Assembly: GCA_963966185.1 (NCBI GenBank)
Contig: CAWZYM010000295.1
Span: 1,266,501 to 1,330,500, forward strand
DNA from: Rhabditoides inermis
Taxonomy: Eukaryota > Nematoda > Chromadorea > Rhabditida > Rhabditidae
DNA length: 64,000 bases
Direction: 5' to 3'
In this document: piece after piece, positions 9,521 through 23,600 of the stretch
Position numbering within the stretch: the first letter of the stretch is position 1
How the letters are laid out: every line of letters starts with the position of its first letter
Translations under genes and position numbers: made by a program
Notes under the pieces: generated by a model
Databases searched by the model: none
Told to the model about the DNA's origin: nothing
What the model saw: the letters and a program-made list of their open reading frames with translations, nothing else

Positions 9521-10908
9521 CAACACAGGATAAACTTTCAGAAAAAAAACTTCCAGAAAAAACTCTAAGGATGAACTTTCAGAACAAAATTTCAGGATAA
9601 ACTCTCAGAATAAACTCTCAGCATAAACTCTCAGGATAAACTCTCAGGATGAAGTCTCAGGATAAAATCTCAGGACAACTCAGGATAAACTTTCATTACA
9701 AACTCCAGACAACACAAGATAAACTTTCAGGATAAACTTCCAGGATAAACTTTCAGGATAAACTCTCAGGATAAACTCTCAGGATGAACTTTCAGGATAA
9801 ACTTTCAGGATAAACTTTCAGGATAAACTCTCAGGATAAACACAGGATGAACTCTCAGGATAAACTTTCAGGACAAACTTTCAGAGAAAGTCTGAGGATA
9901 ATCTCTCAGGATAAACTCTCAGGATAAACACAGGATAAACTCTCAGGATAAACTTTCAGGACAAACTCTCAGAAAAAAACTCTCAGGATGAACTTTCAGG
10001 ATAAACTTTCAGGATAAAGTCTCAGGATAAACTTTCAGGTTAAAGTCTCAGGATAAACTCTCAGGATAAAGTCTCAGGATAAACTCTCAGGATAAACTCT
10101 CAGGATAAACTCTCAAGATAAACTCTCAGGATAAACTTTCAGGATAAACTCTTAGGATAAACTCTCAGGATAAACTCTCAAGATAAACTCTCAGGATAAA
10201 CTTTCAGGATAAACTCTTAGGATAAACTTTCAGGATAAACTCTCAGGATAAAGTCTCAGGATAAAATCTCAGGACAACTCAGGATATACTCTCATTACAA
10301 ACTCAAGACAACACAGGATAAACTTTCAGGATGAAGCCTCAAGATAAAGTCTCAGGATAAACACAGGATAAACTTTCAGGATAAACTCCCAGGATAAACT
10401 TTCAGGATAAACTCTCAGGATATACTTTCAGGATAAAGACTCAGGATAAACTTTCAAAGAAAGTCTGAGAATAATCTCTCAGGATAAACACAGGATAAAC
10501 TCTCAGGATGAAGCCTCAAGATAAAGTGTCAAGATAAAGTGTCAGGATAAACACAGGATAAACTTCCAGGATAAACTCCCAGGATAAACTTTCAGGATAA
10601 ACTCTCAGGATAAACTCTCAGGATAAACTCTCAGGATAAACTTTCAAAGAAAGTCTGAGGAAAATCTCTCAGGATGAACTCTCAGGATAAACACAGGATA
10701 AACTTTCAGGATGAACTTTCAGGAGAAACTCTCAGGATAAACTCTCAGGATAAACTCTCAGGATAAACACAGGATAAACTCTCAGGAGAAACTTTCAGGA
10801 GAAACTCTCAGGATAAACTCTCAGGATAAAGTCTCAGGATAAAGTCTCAGTATAAAATCTCAGGACAACTCAGGATAAACTCTCATTACAAACTCAAGAC
10901 AACACAGG
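9521..10908 (+). repeat. Right satellite arm between elements 1 and 2
   Basis: Opens with the right target-site copy CAACACAGG (9521-9529), then the A-rich block TTTCAGAAAAAAAACTTCCAG that normally follows the marker block. Ordinary 13-bp units and several palindrome blocks follow, ending in a marker block at 10901-10908 before element 2. No gene. Confidence 0.95.
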
Positions 10909-11459
10909 TATGGACCACAATGAGATTTTCAAATATTTGGATATGGTATAGCAATGAGTTCATAAATGTGGTCCATTTGAAGCTGATTTCAAAAATATAT
11001 AATGCTCGTAGGGTTCATCGTTCACATTGCGCTCTAATTCCGCACAACGCCGCGCACCCGAGCGCGCGCTCACATAGAGAAAGTGCGACAGAGGGCGGCT
11101 AGATCAAAGCACTGATGACGTCATCGATAGTTGAATAATAAACATATTCGTTTATATTAGTATCACTAGGTTTTGTTTGACTGTAATCGATAAGTACTCG
11201 ATGAAATACGTCTCTTATGTTAGCATTTTTCATTACTCACTTTGAGCGATGGCGGCTAGATGAAAGAAATATGACGTCATCGTATCACTTTTTACCGATT
11301 TTCACTACTTTACAGGGTACATGATCCCATAAAAAGTATACCGTTAGAACCAGCGCGAATTGGCGAATCGTTCTATGCTAATTAGAGCACGTCATGTGTT
11401 CAGTGAGAAAATGTTACATGATTTCGCCGGGCTCTCTGCAACTCACGTTGTGGTTCCTA
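10909..11459 (+). mobile_element. 551-bp TIR element, full copy 2
   Basis: Nearly identical to copy 1, same length, same flanking CAACACAGG (left copy 10900-10908, right copy 11460-11468). Distinguishing changes are TATGGACC for TAGGGACC in the left terminal repeat and CACAACGCC for CACGGCGCC in the CpG core. It shares CTTTGAGCGA with copy 1, where later copies have CTTTTAGCGA. It sits at the same place within the 1.94-kb repeat, so it was duplicated with it. Confidence 0.9.
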
Positions 11460-12219
11460 CAACACAGGATAAACTTTCAGAAAAAAAACTTCCAGAAAAA
11501 ACTCTAAGGATGAACTTTCAGAACAAAATTTCAGGATAAACTCTCAGAATAAACTCTCAGCATAAACTCTCAGGATAAAGTCTCAGGATGAAGTCTCAGG
11601 ATAAAATCTCAGGACAACTCAGGATAAACTTTCATTACAAACTCCAGACAACACAAGATAAACTTTCAGGATAAACTTTCAGGATAAACTTTCAGGATAA
11701 ACTCTCAGGATAAACTCTCAGGATGAACTTTCAGGATAAACTTTCAGGATAAACTTTCAGGATAAACTCTCAGGATAAACACAGGATGAACTCTCAGGAT
11801 AAACTTTCAGGACAAACTTTCAGAGAAAGTCTGAGGATAATCTCTCAGGATAAACTCTCAGGATAAACACAGGATAAACTCTCAGGATAAACTTTCAGGA
11901 CAAACTCTCAGAAAAAAAACTCTCAGGATGAACTTTCAGGATAAACTTTCAGGATAAAGTCTCAGGATAAACTTTCAGGTTAAAGTCTCAGGATAAACTC
12001 TCAGGATAAAGTCTCAGGATAAACTCTCAGGATAAACTCTCAGGATAAACTCTCAAGATAAACTCTCAGGATAAACTTTCAGGATAAACTCTTAGGATAA
12101 ACTCTCAGGATAAACTCTCAAGATAAACTCTCAGGATAAACTTTCAGGATAAACTCTTAGGATAAACTTTCAGGATAAACTCTCAGGATAAAGTCTCAGG
12201 ATAAAATCTCAGGACAACT

Positions 12220-12295
12220 CAGGATATACTCTCATTACAAACTCAAGACAACACAGGATAAACTTTCATTACAAACTCCAGACAACACAAGATAA
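12220..12295 (+). repeat. Fused marker blocks (recombination junction)
   Basis: One marker block (GGATATACTCTCATTACAAA, then CTCAAGACAACACAGG) is followed after one ACTTTC by the second half of another (ATTACAAACTCCAGACAACA). Elsewhere several satellite units separate these blocks. The shared ACTTTCA.. context suggests an unequal exchange or deletion. Confidence 0.6.
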
Positions 12296-14118
12296 ACTTT
12301 CAGGATAAACTTCCAGGATAAACTTTCAGGATAAACTCTCAGGATAAACTCTCAGGATGAACTTTCAGGATAAACTTTCAGGATAAACTTTCAGGATAAA
12401 CTCTCAGGATAAACACAGGATAAACTCTCAGGATAAACTTTCAGGACAAACTTTCAGAGAAAGTCTGAGAATAATCTCTCAGGATAAACTCTCAGGATAA
12501 ACACAGGATAAACTCTCAGGATGAAGCCTCAAGATAAAGTGTCAGGATAAACACAGGATAAACTTCCAGGATAAACTCTCAGGATAAACTCTCAGGATGA
12601 ACTTTCAGGATGAACTTTCAGGATAAACTTTCAGGATAATCTCTCAGGATAAACTCTCAGGATAAACACAGGATAAACTCTCAGGATAAACTTTCAGGAC
12701 AAACTCTCCGAAAAAAACTCTCAGGATGAACTTTCAGGATAAACTTTCAGGATAAAGTCTCAGGATAAACTTTCAGGGTAAAGTCTCAGGATAAACTCTC
12801 AGGATAATGTCTCAGGATAAACTCTCAGGATAAACTCTCAGGATAAACTCTCAAGATAAACTCTCAGGATAAACTTTCAGGATAAACTCTTAGGATAAAC
12901 TCTCAGGATAAACTCTCAGGATAAACTCTCAAGATAAACTCTCAGGATAAACTTTCAGGATAAACTCTTAGGATAAACTCTCAGGATAAAGTCTCAGGAT
13001 AAAGTCTCAGGATAAACTTTCAGGATAAACTCTCAGGATAAACTCTCAAAATAAACTCTCAGGATAAACTCTCAGGATAAAGTCTCAGGATAAACTTTCA
13101 GGGTAAAGTCTCAGGATAAACTCTCAGGATAATGTCTCAGGATAAACTCTCAGGATAAACTCTCAGGATAAACTCTCAAGATAAACTCTCAGGAAAAACT
13201 TTCAGGATAAACTCTCAGGATAAACTCTCAGGATAAACTCTCAAGATAAACTCTCAGGATAAACTTTCAGGATAAACTCTTAGGATAAACTCTCAGGATA
13301 AAGTCTCAGGATAAACTCTCAGGATAAACTCTCAGGATAAACTCTCAAAATAAACTTTCAGGATAAACTCTTAGGATAAACTCTCAGGATAAAGTCTCAG
13401 GATAAACTCTCAGGATAAACTTTCAGGATAAACTCTTAGGATAAACTCTCAGGATAAACTTTCAGGATAAAGTCTCAGGATAAAATCTCAGGACAACTCA
13501 GGATATACTCTCATTACAAACTCAAGACAACACAGGATAAACTTTCAGGATGAAGCCTCAAGATAAAGTCTCAGGATAAACACAGGATAAACTTTCAGGA
13601 TAAACTCCCAGGATAAACTTTCAGGATAAACTCTCAGGATAAACTCTCAGGATGAAGACTCAGGATAAACTTTCAGAGAAAGTCTGAGAATAATCTCTCA
13701 GGATAAACTCTCAGGATAAACACAGGATAAACTCTCAGGATGAAGCCTCAAGATAAAGTGTCAGGATAAACACAGGATAAACTTCCAGGATAAACTCCCA
13801 GGATAAACTTTCAGGATAAACTCTCAGGATAAACTCTCAGGATAAAGTCTCAGGATAAACTTTCAAAGAAAGTCTGAGGAAAATCTCTCAGGATGAATTC
13901 TCAGGATAAACACAGGATAAACTTTCAGGATGAACTTTCAGGAGAAACTCTCAGGATAAACTCTCAGGATAAAGTCTCAGGATAAACACAGGATAAACTC
14001 TCAGGAAAAACTTTCAGGAGAAACTCTCAGGATAAACTCTCAGGATAAAGTCTCAGGATAAAGTCTCAGGATAAAATCTCAGGACAACTCAGGATAAACT
14101 CTCATTACAAACTCAAGA

Positions 14119-14127
14119 CAACACAGG
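14119..14127 (+). other. Empty insertion site of the 551-bp element
   Basis: CAACACAGG occurs once here, between the usual left context (CATTACAAACTCAAGA) and right context (ATAAACTTTCAGAAAAAAAA). At filled sites the 9 bp appear on both sides of the element. Other element-free versions of the block lie near 33556, 38061, 39066, 43230, 44247, 48150, 49166 and 57251. Confidence 0.8.
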
Positions 14128-16150
14128 ATAAACTTTCAGAAAAAAAACTTCCAGAATAAACTCTAAGGATGAACTTTCAGAACAAAATTTCAGGATAAAC
14201 TCTCAGAATAAACTCTCAGCATAAACTCTCAGGATAAACTCTCAGGATGAAGTCTCAGGATAAAATCTCAGGACAACTCAGGATAAACTTTCATTACAAA
14301 CTCCAGACAACACAAGATAAACTTTCAGGATAAACTTCCAGGATAAACTTTCAGGATAAACTCTCAGGATAAACTCTCAGGATGAACTTTCAGGATAAAC
14401 TTTCAGGATAAACTTTCAGGATAAACTCTCAGGATAAACACAGGATAAACTCTTAGGATAAACTTTCAGGACAAACTTTCAGAGAAAGTCTGAGGATAAT
14501 CTCTCAGGATAAACTCTCAGGATAAACACAGGATAAACTCTCAGGATAAACTTTCAGGACAACTTTCAGAAAAAAACTCTCAGGATGAACTTTCAGGATA
14601 AACTTTCAGGATAAAGTCTCAGGATAAACTTTCAGGGTAAAGTCTCAGGATAAACTCTCAGGATAAAGTCTCAGGATAAAGTCTCAGGATAAACTCTCAG
14701 GATAAACTCTCAAGATAAACTCTCAGGATAAACTTTCAGGATAAACTCTTAGGATAAACTCTCAGGATAAACTCTCAAGATAAACTCTCAGGATAAACTT
14801 TCAGGATAAACTCTTAGGATAAACTCTCAGAATAAACTCTCAGGATAAAGTCTCAGGATAAAATCTCAGGACAACTCAGGATATACTCTCATTACAAACT
14901 CAATACAACACAGGATAAACTTTCAGGATGAAGCCTCAAGATAAAGTCTCAGGATAAACACAGGATAAACTTTGAGGATAAACTCCCAGGATAAACTTTC
15001 AGGATAAACTCTCAGGCCAAACTCTCAGGATAAAGACTCAGGATAAACTTTCAGTTAAAGTCTGAGAATAATCTCTCAGGATAAACTCTCAGGATAAACA
15101 CAGGATAAACTCTCAGGATGAAGCCTCAAGATAAAGTCTCAAGATAAACACAGGATAAACTTCCAGGATAAACTCCCAGGATAAACTTTCAGGATAAACT
15201 TTCAAAGAAAGTCTGAGGAAAATCTCTCAGGATGAACTCTCAGGATAAACACAGGATAAACTCTCAGGATGAAGCCTCAAGATAAAGTCTCAGGATGAAC
15301 ACAGGATAAACTCTCAGGATAAACTTTCAGGATAAACTCTCAGGATAAACTCTCAGGATAAAGTCTCAGGATAAAGTCTCAGGATAAAATCTGAGGACAA
15401 CTCAGGATAAACTCTCATTACAAACTCAAGACAACACAGGATGAACTTTCAGAAGAAAAAAAAAACTTCCAGAATAAACTCTAAGGATGAACTTTCAGGA
15501 TAAAATTTCAGGATAAACTCTCAGACAAAACTCTCAGCATAAACTCTCAGGATAAAATCTTAGGACAACTCAGGATATACTCTCATTACAAACTCAAGAC
15601 AACACAGGATAAACTTTCAGGATAAACTTCCAGGATAAACTCCCAGGATAAACACAGGATAAACTCTCAGGATGAAGCCTCAAGATAAAGTCTCAAGATA
15701 AACACAGGATAAACTTCCAGGATAAACTCCCAGGATAAACTTTCAGGATAAACTCTCAAGATAAACTCTCAGGATAAAGTCTCAGGATAAACTTTCAAAG
15801 AAAGTCTGAGGAAAATCTCTCAGGATGAACTCTCAGGATAAACACAGGATAAAATCTCAGGACAACTCAGGATAAACTCTCATTACAAACTCCAGACAAC
15901 ACAAGATAAACTTTCAGGATAAACTTTCAGGATAAACTCTCAGGATAAACTTTCAGGATAAAGTCTCAGGATAAACTTTCAGAGAAAAACTGAGGATAAT
16001 CTCTCAGGATAAACTCTCAGGATAAACACAGGATAAACTCTCAGGATAAACTTTCAGGACAAACTCTCAGAAAAAAACTCTCAGGATAAACTTTCAGGAT
16101 AAACTTTCAGGATAAACTCTCAGGATAAACTCTCAGGATAAAGTCTCAGG

Positions 16151-19100
16151 ATAAACTATCAAAGAAAGTCTGAGGATAATCTCTTAGGATGAACTCTCAG
16201 GATAAACACAGGATAAACTCTCAGGATGAAGCCTCAAGATGAAGTCTCATGATAAACACAGGATAAACTCTCAGGATAAACTTTCAGGATAAAGTCTCAG
16301 GATAAAGTCTCAGGATAAAGTCTCAGGATAAAATCTCAGGACAACTCAGGATAAACTCTCATTACAAACTCAAGACAACACAGGATAAACTTTCAGAAAA
16401 AAAAACTTCCAGAAAAAAAACTCTAAGGATGAACTTTCAGGATAAAATTTCAGGATAAACTCTCAGGATAAACTCTCAGGATAAACTCTCAGGATGAAGT
16501 CTCAGGATAAAATCTCAGGACAACTCAGGATAAACTCTCATTACAAACTCCAGACAACACAAGATAAACTTTCAGGATAAACTTCCAGGATAAACTCTCA
16601 GGATGAACTTTCAGGATAAACTTTCAGAATAAACTTTCAGGATAAACTCTCAGGATAAACTCTCAAGATAAAGTCTCAGGATAAACTTTCAGAGAAAGTC
16701 TGAGGATAATCTCTCAGGATAAACTCTCAGGATAAACACAGGATAATCTCTCAGGATAAACTTTCAGGACAAACTCTCAGAAAAAAAACTCTCAGGATAA
16801 ACTTTCAGGATAAACTCTCAGGATAAACTCTCAGGATAAAGTCTCAGGATAAAGTCTCAGGATAAACATTCAGGGTAAAGTCTCAGGATAAACTCTCAGG
16901 ATAAAGTCTCAGGATAAACTCTCAGGATAAACTCTCAGGATGAACTCTCAAGATAAACTCTCAGGATAAACTTCCAGGATAATTTCTTAGGATAAACTCT
17001 CGGGATAAACTCTCAAGATAAACTCTCAGGATAAACTTTCAGGATAAACTCTTAGGATAAACTCTCAGGATAAACTCTCAGGATAAAGTCTCAGGATAAA
17101 ATCTCAGGACAACTCAGGATATACTCTCATTACAAACTCAAGACAACACAGAATAAACTTTCAGGATAAACTTCCAGGATAAACTCCCAGGATGAATTTT
17201 CAGGATAAACTCTCAGGATGAACTCTAAGGATAAAGTCTCAGAATAAACTTTCAGAGAAGTCTGAGAATAATCTCTCAGGATAAACTCTCAGGATAAACA
17301 CAAGATAAACTCTCAGGATGAAGCCTCAAGATAAAGTCTCCACAAGATAAACTTTCAGGATAAACTTCCAGGATAAACTCCCAGGATGAACTTTCAGGAT
17401 AAACTTTCAGAATAAAATCCCAGGATAAACTCTTAGGATAAAGTCTCAAAACAAACTTTCAGAGAAAGTCTGAGAATAATCTCTCAGGATAACCTCTCAG
17501 GATAAACACAGGATAAACTCTCAGGTTGAAGCCTCAAGATAAAGTCTCAGAGTAAACACATGATAAACTTCCAGGATAAACTCCCAGGATAAACTTTCAG
17601 GATAAACTCTCAGGATAAACTCTCAGGATAAAGTCTCAGGATAAACTTTCAAAGAAAGTCTGAGGATAATCTCTTAGGATGAACTCTCAGGATAAACACA
17701 GGATAAACTCTCAGGATGAAGCCTCAAGATGAAGTCTCAGGATAAACACAGGATAAACTTCCAGGATAAACTCCCAGGATAAACTTTCAGGATAAACTCT
17801 CAGGATAAACTCTCAGGATAAAGTCTCAGGATAAACTTTCAAAGAAAGTCTGAGGATAATCTCTCAGGATGAACTCTCAGGATAAACACAGGATAAACTC
17901 TCAGGATGAAGCCTCAAGATGAAGTCTCAGGATAAACACAGGATAAACTCTCAGGATAAACTTTCAGGATAAACTATCAGGATAAACTCTCAGGATAAAG
18001 TCTCAGGATAAAGTCTCAGGATAAAATCTCAGGACAACTCAGGATGAACTCTCATTACAAACTCCAGACAACACAAGATAAACTTTCAGGATAAACTTTC
18101 AGGATAAACTCTCAGGATGAACTTTCAGGATAAACTTTCAGGATAAACTTTCAGGATAAACTCTCAGGATAAACTCTCAGGATAAACTTTCAGGATAAAG
18201 TCTCAGGATCAACTTTCAGAGAAAAACTGAGGATGATCTCTCAGGATAAACTCTCAGGAAAAACACAGGATAAACTCTCAGGATAAACTTTCAGGACAAA
18301 CTCTCAGAAAAAAAACTCTCAGGATAAACTTTCAGGATAAACTCTCAGGATAAACTCTCAGGATAAACTCTCAGAATTAACTCTCAGGATAAACTCTCAG
18401 GATGAAGTCTCAGGATAAAATCTCAGGATAAAGTCTCAGGATAAACTCTCAGGATAAACTCTCAGGATAAACTTTCAGGATAAACTCTCAGGATAAACTC
18501 TCAGGATAAAGTCTCAGGATAAACTATCAAAGAAAGTCTGAGGATAATCTCTTAGGATGAACTCTCAGGATAAACACAGGATAAACTCTCAGGATGAAGC
18601 CTCAAGATGAAGTCTCATGATAAACACAGGATAAACTCTCAGGATAAACTTTCAGGATAAAGTCTCAGGATAAAGTCTCAGGATAAAGTCTCAGGATAAA
18701 GTCTCAGGATAAAATCTCAGGACAACTCAGGATAAACTCTCATTACAAACTCAAGACAACACAGGATAAACTTTCAGAAAAAAAAACTTCCAGAAAAAAA
18801 CTCTAAGGATGAACTTTCAGGATAAAATTTCAGGATAAACTCTCAGGATAAACTCTCAGGATAAACTCTCAGGATGAAGTCTCAGGATAAAATCTCAGGA
18901 CAACTCAGGATAAACTCTCATTACAAACTCCAGACAACACAAGATAAACTTTCAGGATAAACTTCCAGGATAAACTCTCAGGATGAACTTTCAGGATAAA
19001 CTTTCAGAATAAACTTTCAGGATAAACTCTCAGGATAAACTCTCAGGATAAAGTCTCAGGATAAACTTTCAGAGAAAGTCTGAGGATAATCTCTCAGGAT

Positions 19101-20800
19101 AAACTCTCAGGATAAACACAGGATAATCTCTCAGGATAAACTTTCAGGACAAACTCTCAGAAAAAAAAACTCTCAGGATAAACTTTCAGGATAAACTCTC
19201 AGGATAAACTCTCAGGATAAAGTCTCAGGATAAAGTCTCAGGATAAACATTCAGGGTAAAGTCTCAGGATAAACTCTCAGGATAAAGTCTCAGGATAAAC
19301 TCTCAGGATAAACTCTCAGGATGAACTCTCAAGATAAACTCTCAGGATAAACTTCCAGGATAATTTCTTAGGATAAACTCTCGGGATAAACTCTCAAGAT
19401 AAACTCTCAGGATAAACTTTCAGGATAAACTCTTAGGATAAACTCTCAGGATAAACTCTCAGGATAAAGTCTCAGGATAAAATCTCAGGACAACTCAGGA
19501 TATACTCTCATTACAAACTCAAGACAACACAGAATAAACTTTCAGGATAAACTTCCAGGATAAACTCCCAGGATGAACTTTCAGGATAAACTCTCAGGAT
19601 GAACTCTAAGGATAAAGTCTCAGAATAAACTTTCAGAGAAGTCTGAGAATAATCTCTCAGGATAAACTCTCAGGATAAACACAGGATAAACTCTCAGGAT
19701 GAAGCCTCAAGATAAAGTCTCCACAAGATAAACTTTCAGGATAAACTTCCAGGATAAACTCCCAGGATGAACTTTCAGGATAAACTTTCAGAATAAAATC
19801 CCAGGATAAACTCTTAGGATAAAGTCTCAAAATAAACTTTCAGAGAAAGTCTGAGAATAATCTCTCAGGATAACCTCTCAGGATAAACACAGGATAAACT
19901 CTCAGGTTGAAGCCTCAAGATAAAGTCTCAGAGTAAACACATGATAAACTTCCAGGATAAACTCCCAGGATAAACTTTCAGGATAAACTCTCAGGATAAA
20001 CTCTCAGGATAAAGTCTCAGGATAAACTTTCAAAGAAAGTCTGAGGATAATCTCTTAGGATGAACTCTCAGGATAAACACAGGATAAACTCTCAGGATGA
20101 AGCCTCAAGATGAAGTCTCAGGATAAACACAGGATAAACTTCCAGGATAAACTCCCAGGATAAACTTTCAGGATACACTCTCAGGATAAACTCTCAGGAT
20201 AAAGTCTCAGGATAAACTTTCAAAGAAAGTCTGAGGATAATCTCTCAGGATGAACTCTCAGGATAAACACAGGATAAACTCTCAGGATGAAGCCTCAAGA
20301 TGAAGTCTCAGGATAAACACAGGATAAACTCTCAGGATAAACTTTCAGGATAAACTATCAGGATAAACTCTCAGGATAAAGTCTCAGGATAAAGTCTCAG
20401 GATAAAATCTCAGGACAACTCAGGATGAACTCTCATTACAAACTCCAGACAACACAAGATAAACTTTCAGGATAAACTTTCAGGATAAACTCTCAGGATG
20501 AACTTTCAGGATAAACTTTCAGGATAAACTTTCAGGATAAACTCTCAGGATAAACTCTCAGGATAAACTTTCAGGATAAAGTCTCAGGATCAACTTTCAG
20601 AGAAAAACTGAGGATGATCTATCAGGATAAACTCTCAGGAAAAACACAGGATAAACTCTCAGGATAAACTTTCAGGACAAACTCTCAGAAAAAAAACTCT
20701 CAGGATAAACTTTCAGGATAAACTCTCAGGATAAACTCTCAGGATAAACTCTCAGAATAAACTCTCAGGATAAACTCTCAGGATGAAGTCTCAGGATAAA
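16151..20800 (+). repeat. Tandem duplication of about 2.38 kb
   Basis: Rare variants repeat with a constant shift: AACTATCAAAGAAAGTC at 16161 and 18529 (2368), AAGATAAACTTTCAGG with the following units at 16561 and 18941 (2380), TTCAGAGAAGTCTGAG near 17255 and 19635 (2380), and CTGAGGATGATCT near 18228 and 20608 (2380). The change of shift from 2368 to 2380 fits one extra 13-bp unit near 18661-18712, where a GTCTCAGGATAAA run has four or five units instead of three. No gene. Confidence 0.85.
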
Positions 20801-23600
20801 ATCTCAGTACAACTCAGGATAAACTCTCATTACAAACTCCAGACAACACAAGATAAACTTTCAGGATAAACCTCCAGGATAAACTCTCAGGATGAACTTT
20901 CAGGATAAACTTTCAGAATAAACTTTCAGGATAAACTCTCAGGATAAACTCTCAGGATAAAGTCTCAGGATAAACTTTCAGAGAAAGTCTGAGGATAATC
21001 TCTCAGGATAAACTCTCAGGATAAACACAGGATAAACTCTCAGGATAAACTTTCAGGACAAACTCTCAGAAAAAAACTCTCAGGATAAACTTTCAGGATA
21101 AACTCTCAGGATAAACTCTCAGAATAAAGTCTCAGGATAAAGTCTCAGGATAAACTTTCAGGGTAAAGTCTCAAGATAAACTCTCAGGATAAAGTCTCAG
21201 GATAAACTCTCAGGATAAACTCTCAGGACAAACTTTCAAGATAAACTCTTAGGATAAACTCTCAGGATAAACTATCAAGATAAACTCTCAGGATAAACTT
21301 TCAGGATAAACTCTTAGGATAAACTCTCAGGATAAACTCTCAGGACAAAGTCTCAGGATAAAGTCTCCACAAGATAAACTTTCAGGATAAACTTCCAGGA
21401 TAAACTCCCAGGATGAACTTTCAGGATAAACTTTCAGAATGAAATCCCAGGATAAACTCTTAGGATAAAGTCTCAAAATAAACTTTCAGAGAAAGGCTGA
21501 GAATAATCTCTCAGGATAACCTCTCAGGATAAACACAGGAAAAACTCTCAGGTTGAAGCCTCAAGATAAAGTCTCAGAGTAAACACAGGATAAACTTCCA
21601 GGATAAACTCCCAGGATAAACTTTCAGGATAAACTCTCAGGATAAACTCTCAGGATAAAGTCTTAGGATAAACTTTCAAAGAAAGTCTGAGGATAATCTC
21701 TTAGGATGAACTCTCAGGATAGACACAGGATAAACTCTCAGGATGAAGCCTCAAAATGAAGTCTCAGGATAAACACAGGATAAACTCTCAGGGTAAACTT
21801 TCAGGATAAACTCTCAGGATAAACTCTCAGGATAAACTCTCAGGATAAAGTCTCAGGATAAAATCTCAGGACAACTCAGGATAAACTCTCATTACAAACT
21901 CCAGACAACACAAGATAAACTTTCAGGATAAACTTTCAGGATAAACTCTCAGGATGAACTTTCAGGATAAACTTTCAGGATAAACTTTCAGGATAAACTC
22001 TCAGGATAAACTCTCAGGATAAACTTTCAGGATAAAGTCTCAGGATAAACTTTCAGAGAAAAAAACTGAGGATAATCTCTCAGGATAAACTCTCAGGATA
22101 AACACAGGATAAACTCTCAGGAAAAACTTTCAGGACAAACTCTCAGAAAAAAAAACTCTCAGGATAAACTTTCAGGATAAACTCTCAGGATAAACTCTCA
22201 GGATAAACTCTCAGGATGAAGTCTCAGGATAAAATCTCAGGACAACTCAGGATAAACTCTCATTACAAACTCCAGACAACACAAGAAAAACTTTCAGGAT
22301 AAAATTCCAGGATAAACTCTCAGGATGAACTTTCAGGATAAACTTTCAGAATAAACTTTCAGGATAAACTCTCAGGATAACTTCTCAGGATAAACTCTCA
22401 GGATAAACTCTCAGGATAAACTTTCAGAGAAAGTCTGAGGATAATCTCTCAGGATAAACTCTCAGGATAAACACAGGATAAACTCTCAGGATAAACTTTC
22501 AGGACAAACTCTCAGAAAAAAACTCTCAGGATAAACTTTCAGGATAAACTCTCAGGATAAACTCTCAGGATAAAGTCTCAGGATAAAGTCTCAGGATAAA
22601 CTTTTAGGGTAAAGTCTCAGGATAAACTCTCAGGATAAAGTCTCAGGATAAACTCTCAGGATAAACTCTCAGGATAAACTCTCAAAATAAACTCTCAGGA
22701 TAAACTTTCAGGATAAACTCTTAGGACAAACTCTCAGGATAAACTATCAAGATAAACTCTCAGGATAAACTTTCAGGATAAACTCTTAGGATAAACTCTC
22801 AGGATAAACTCTCAGGATAAAGTCTCAGGATAAAATCTCAGGACAACTCAGGATATACTCTCATTACAAACTCAAGACAACACAGGATAAACTTTCAGGA
22901 TGAAGCCTCAAGATAAAGTCTCAGAATAAACACAGGATAAACTTTCAGGATAAACTTCCAGGATAAACTTTCAGGATAAACTCTCAGGATAAACTCTCAG
23001 GATAACTCTCAGGATAAAGTCTCAGGATAAACTTTCAGAGTAAAGTCTGAGAATAATCTCTCAGGATAAACTCTCAGGATAAACTTTCAGAATAAAGTCT
23101 CAGAATGAACTCTCAGGATAAAGTCTCAGGATAAACTCTCAGGATAAACTCTCAGGATAAACTCTCAAGATAAACTCTCAGGATAAACTTTCAGGATAAA
23201 CTCTTAAGATAAACTCTCAGGATAAACTCTCAGGATAAACTTTCAGGATAAACTCTCAGGAAAAAGTCTCAGGGAAAAATCTCAGGACAACTCAGGATAT
23301 ACTCTCATTACAAACTCAAGACAACACAGAATGAACTTCCAGGATAAACTTCCAGGACAAACTCTCAGGATGAACTTTCAGGATGAACTCTCAGGATAAA
23401 CTCTCAGGATAAACTCTCAAGATAAACTCTCAGGATAAACTCTCAGGATAAACTCTCAGGATAAAGTCTCGGGATAAACTTTCAGAGAAAGTCTGAGGAT
23501 AATCTCTCAGGATAAACTCTCAGGATAAACACAGGATAAACTCTCAGGATGAAGCCTCAAGATAAAGTCTCAGGATAAACACAGAATAAACTCTCAGGAT
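20801..23600 (+). repeat. Right satellite arm, 20.8-23.6 kb
   Basis: Ordinary satellite with the same marker, palindrome and A-rich blocks, related to the preceding 2.38-kb repeat but shuffled. No gene or element seen. Confidence 0.93.

Larger units (their letters stand above)
8096..12267 (+). repeat. Tandem higher-order repeat of about 1.94 kb, two copies
   Basis: Element copies 1 and 2 start 1,939 bp apart. Flanking rare variants keep the same shift: CAGGTTAAAG at 10036 and 11977 (1941), and the ATAAAATCTCAGGACAACTC block at 10261 and 12201 (1940). Similarity breaks near 12267, where the second copy runs from one marker block straight into another. Each copy contains one full 551-bp element. 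Confidence 0.85.
11460..16150 (+). repeat. Right satellite arm, 11.5-16.15 kb
   Basis: Continuous CTCTCAGGATAAA-type units with repeated marker, A-rich and palindrome blocks. Contains the fused marker junction at 12220-12295 and an element-free marker block at 14119-14127. A few units have changes such as GGCCAAACTC near 15015. No gene, RNA or other mobile element is visible. Confidence 0.95.

Noticed and set aside
8960..9530. hAT-type element with an 8-bp target duplication starting CAGG
   Set aside because: Placing the start at CAGGTAGGG leaves no matching right terminus. TAGGGACCACAA with a 9-bp duplication gives the best symmetric ends.
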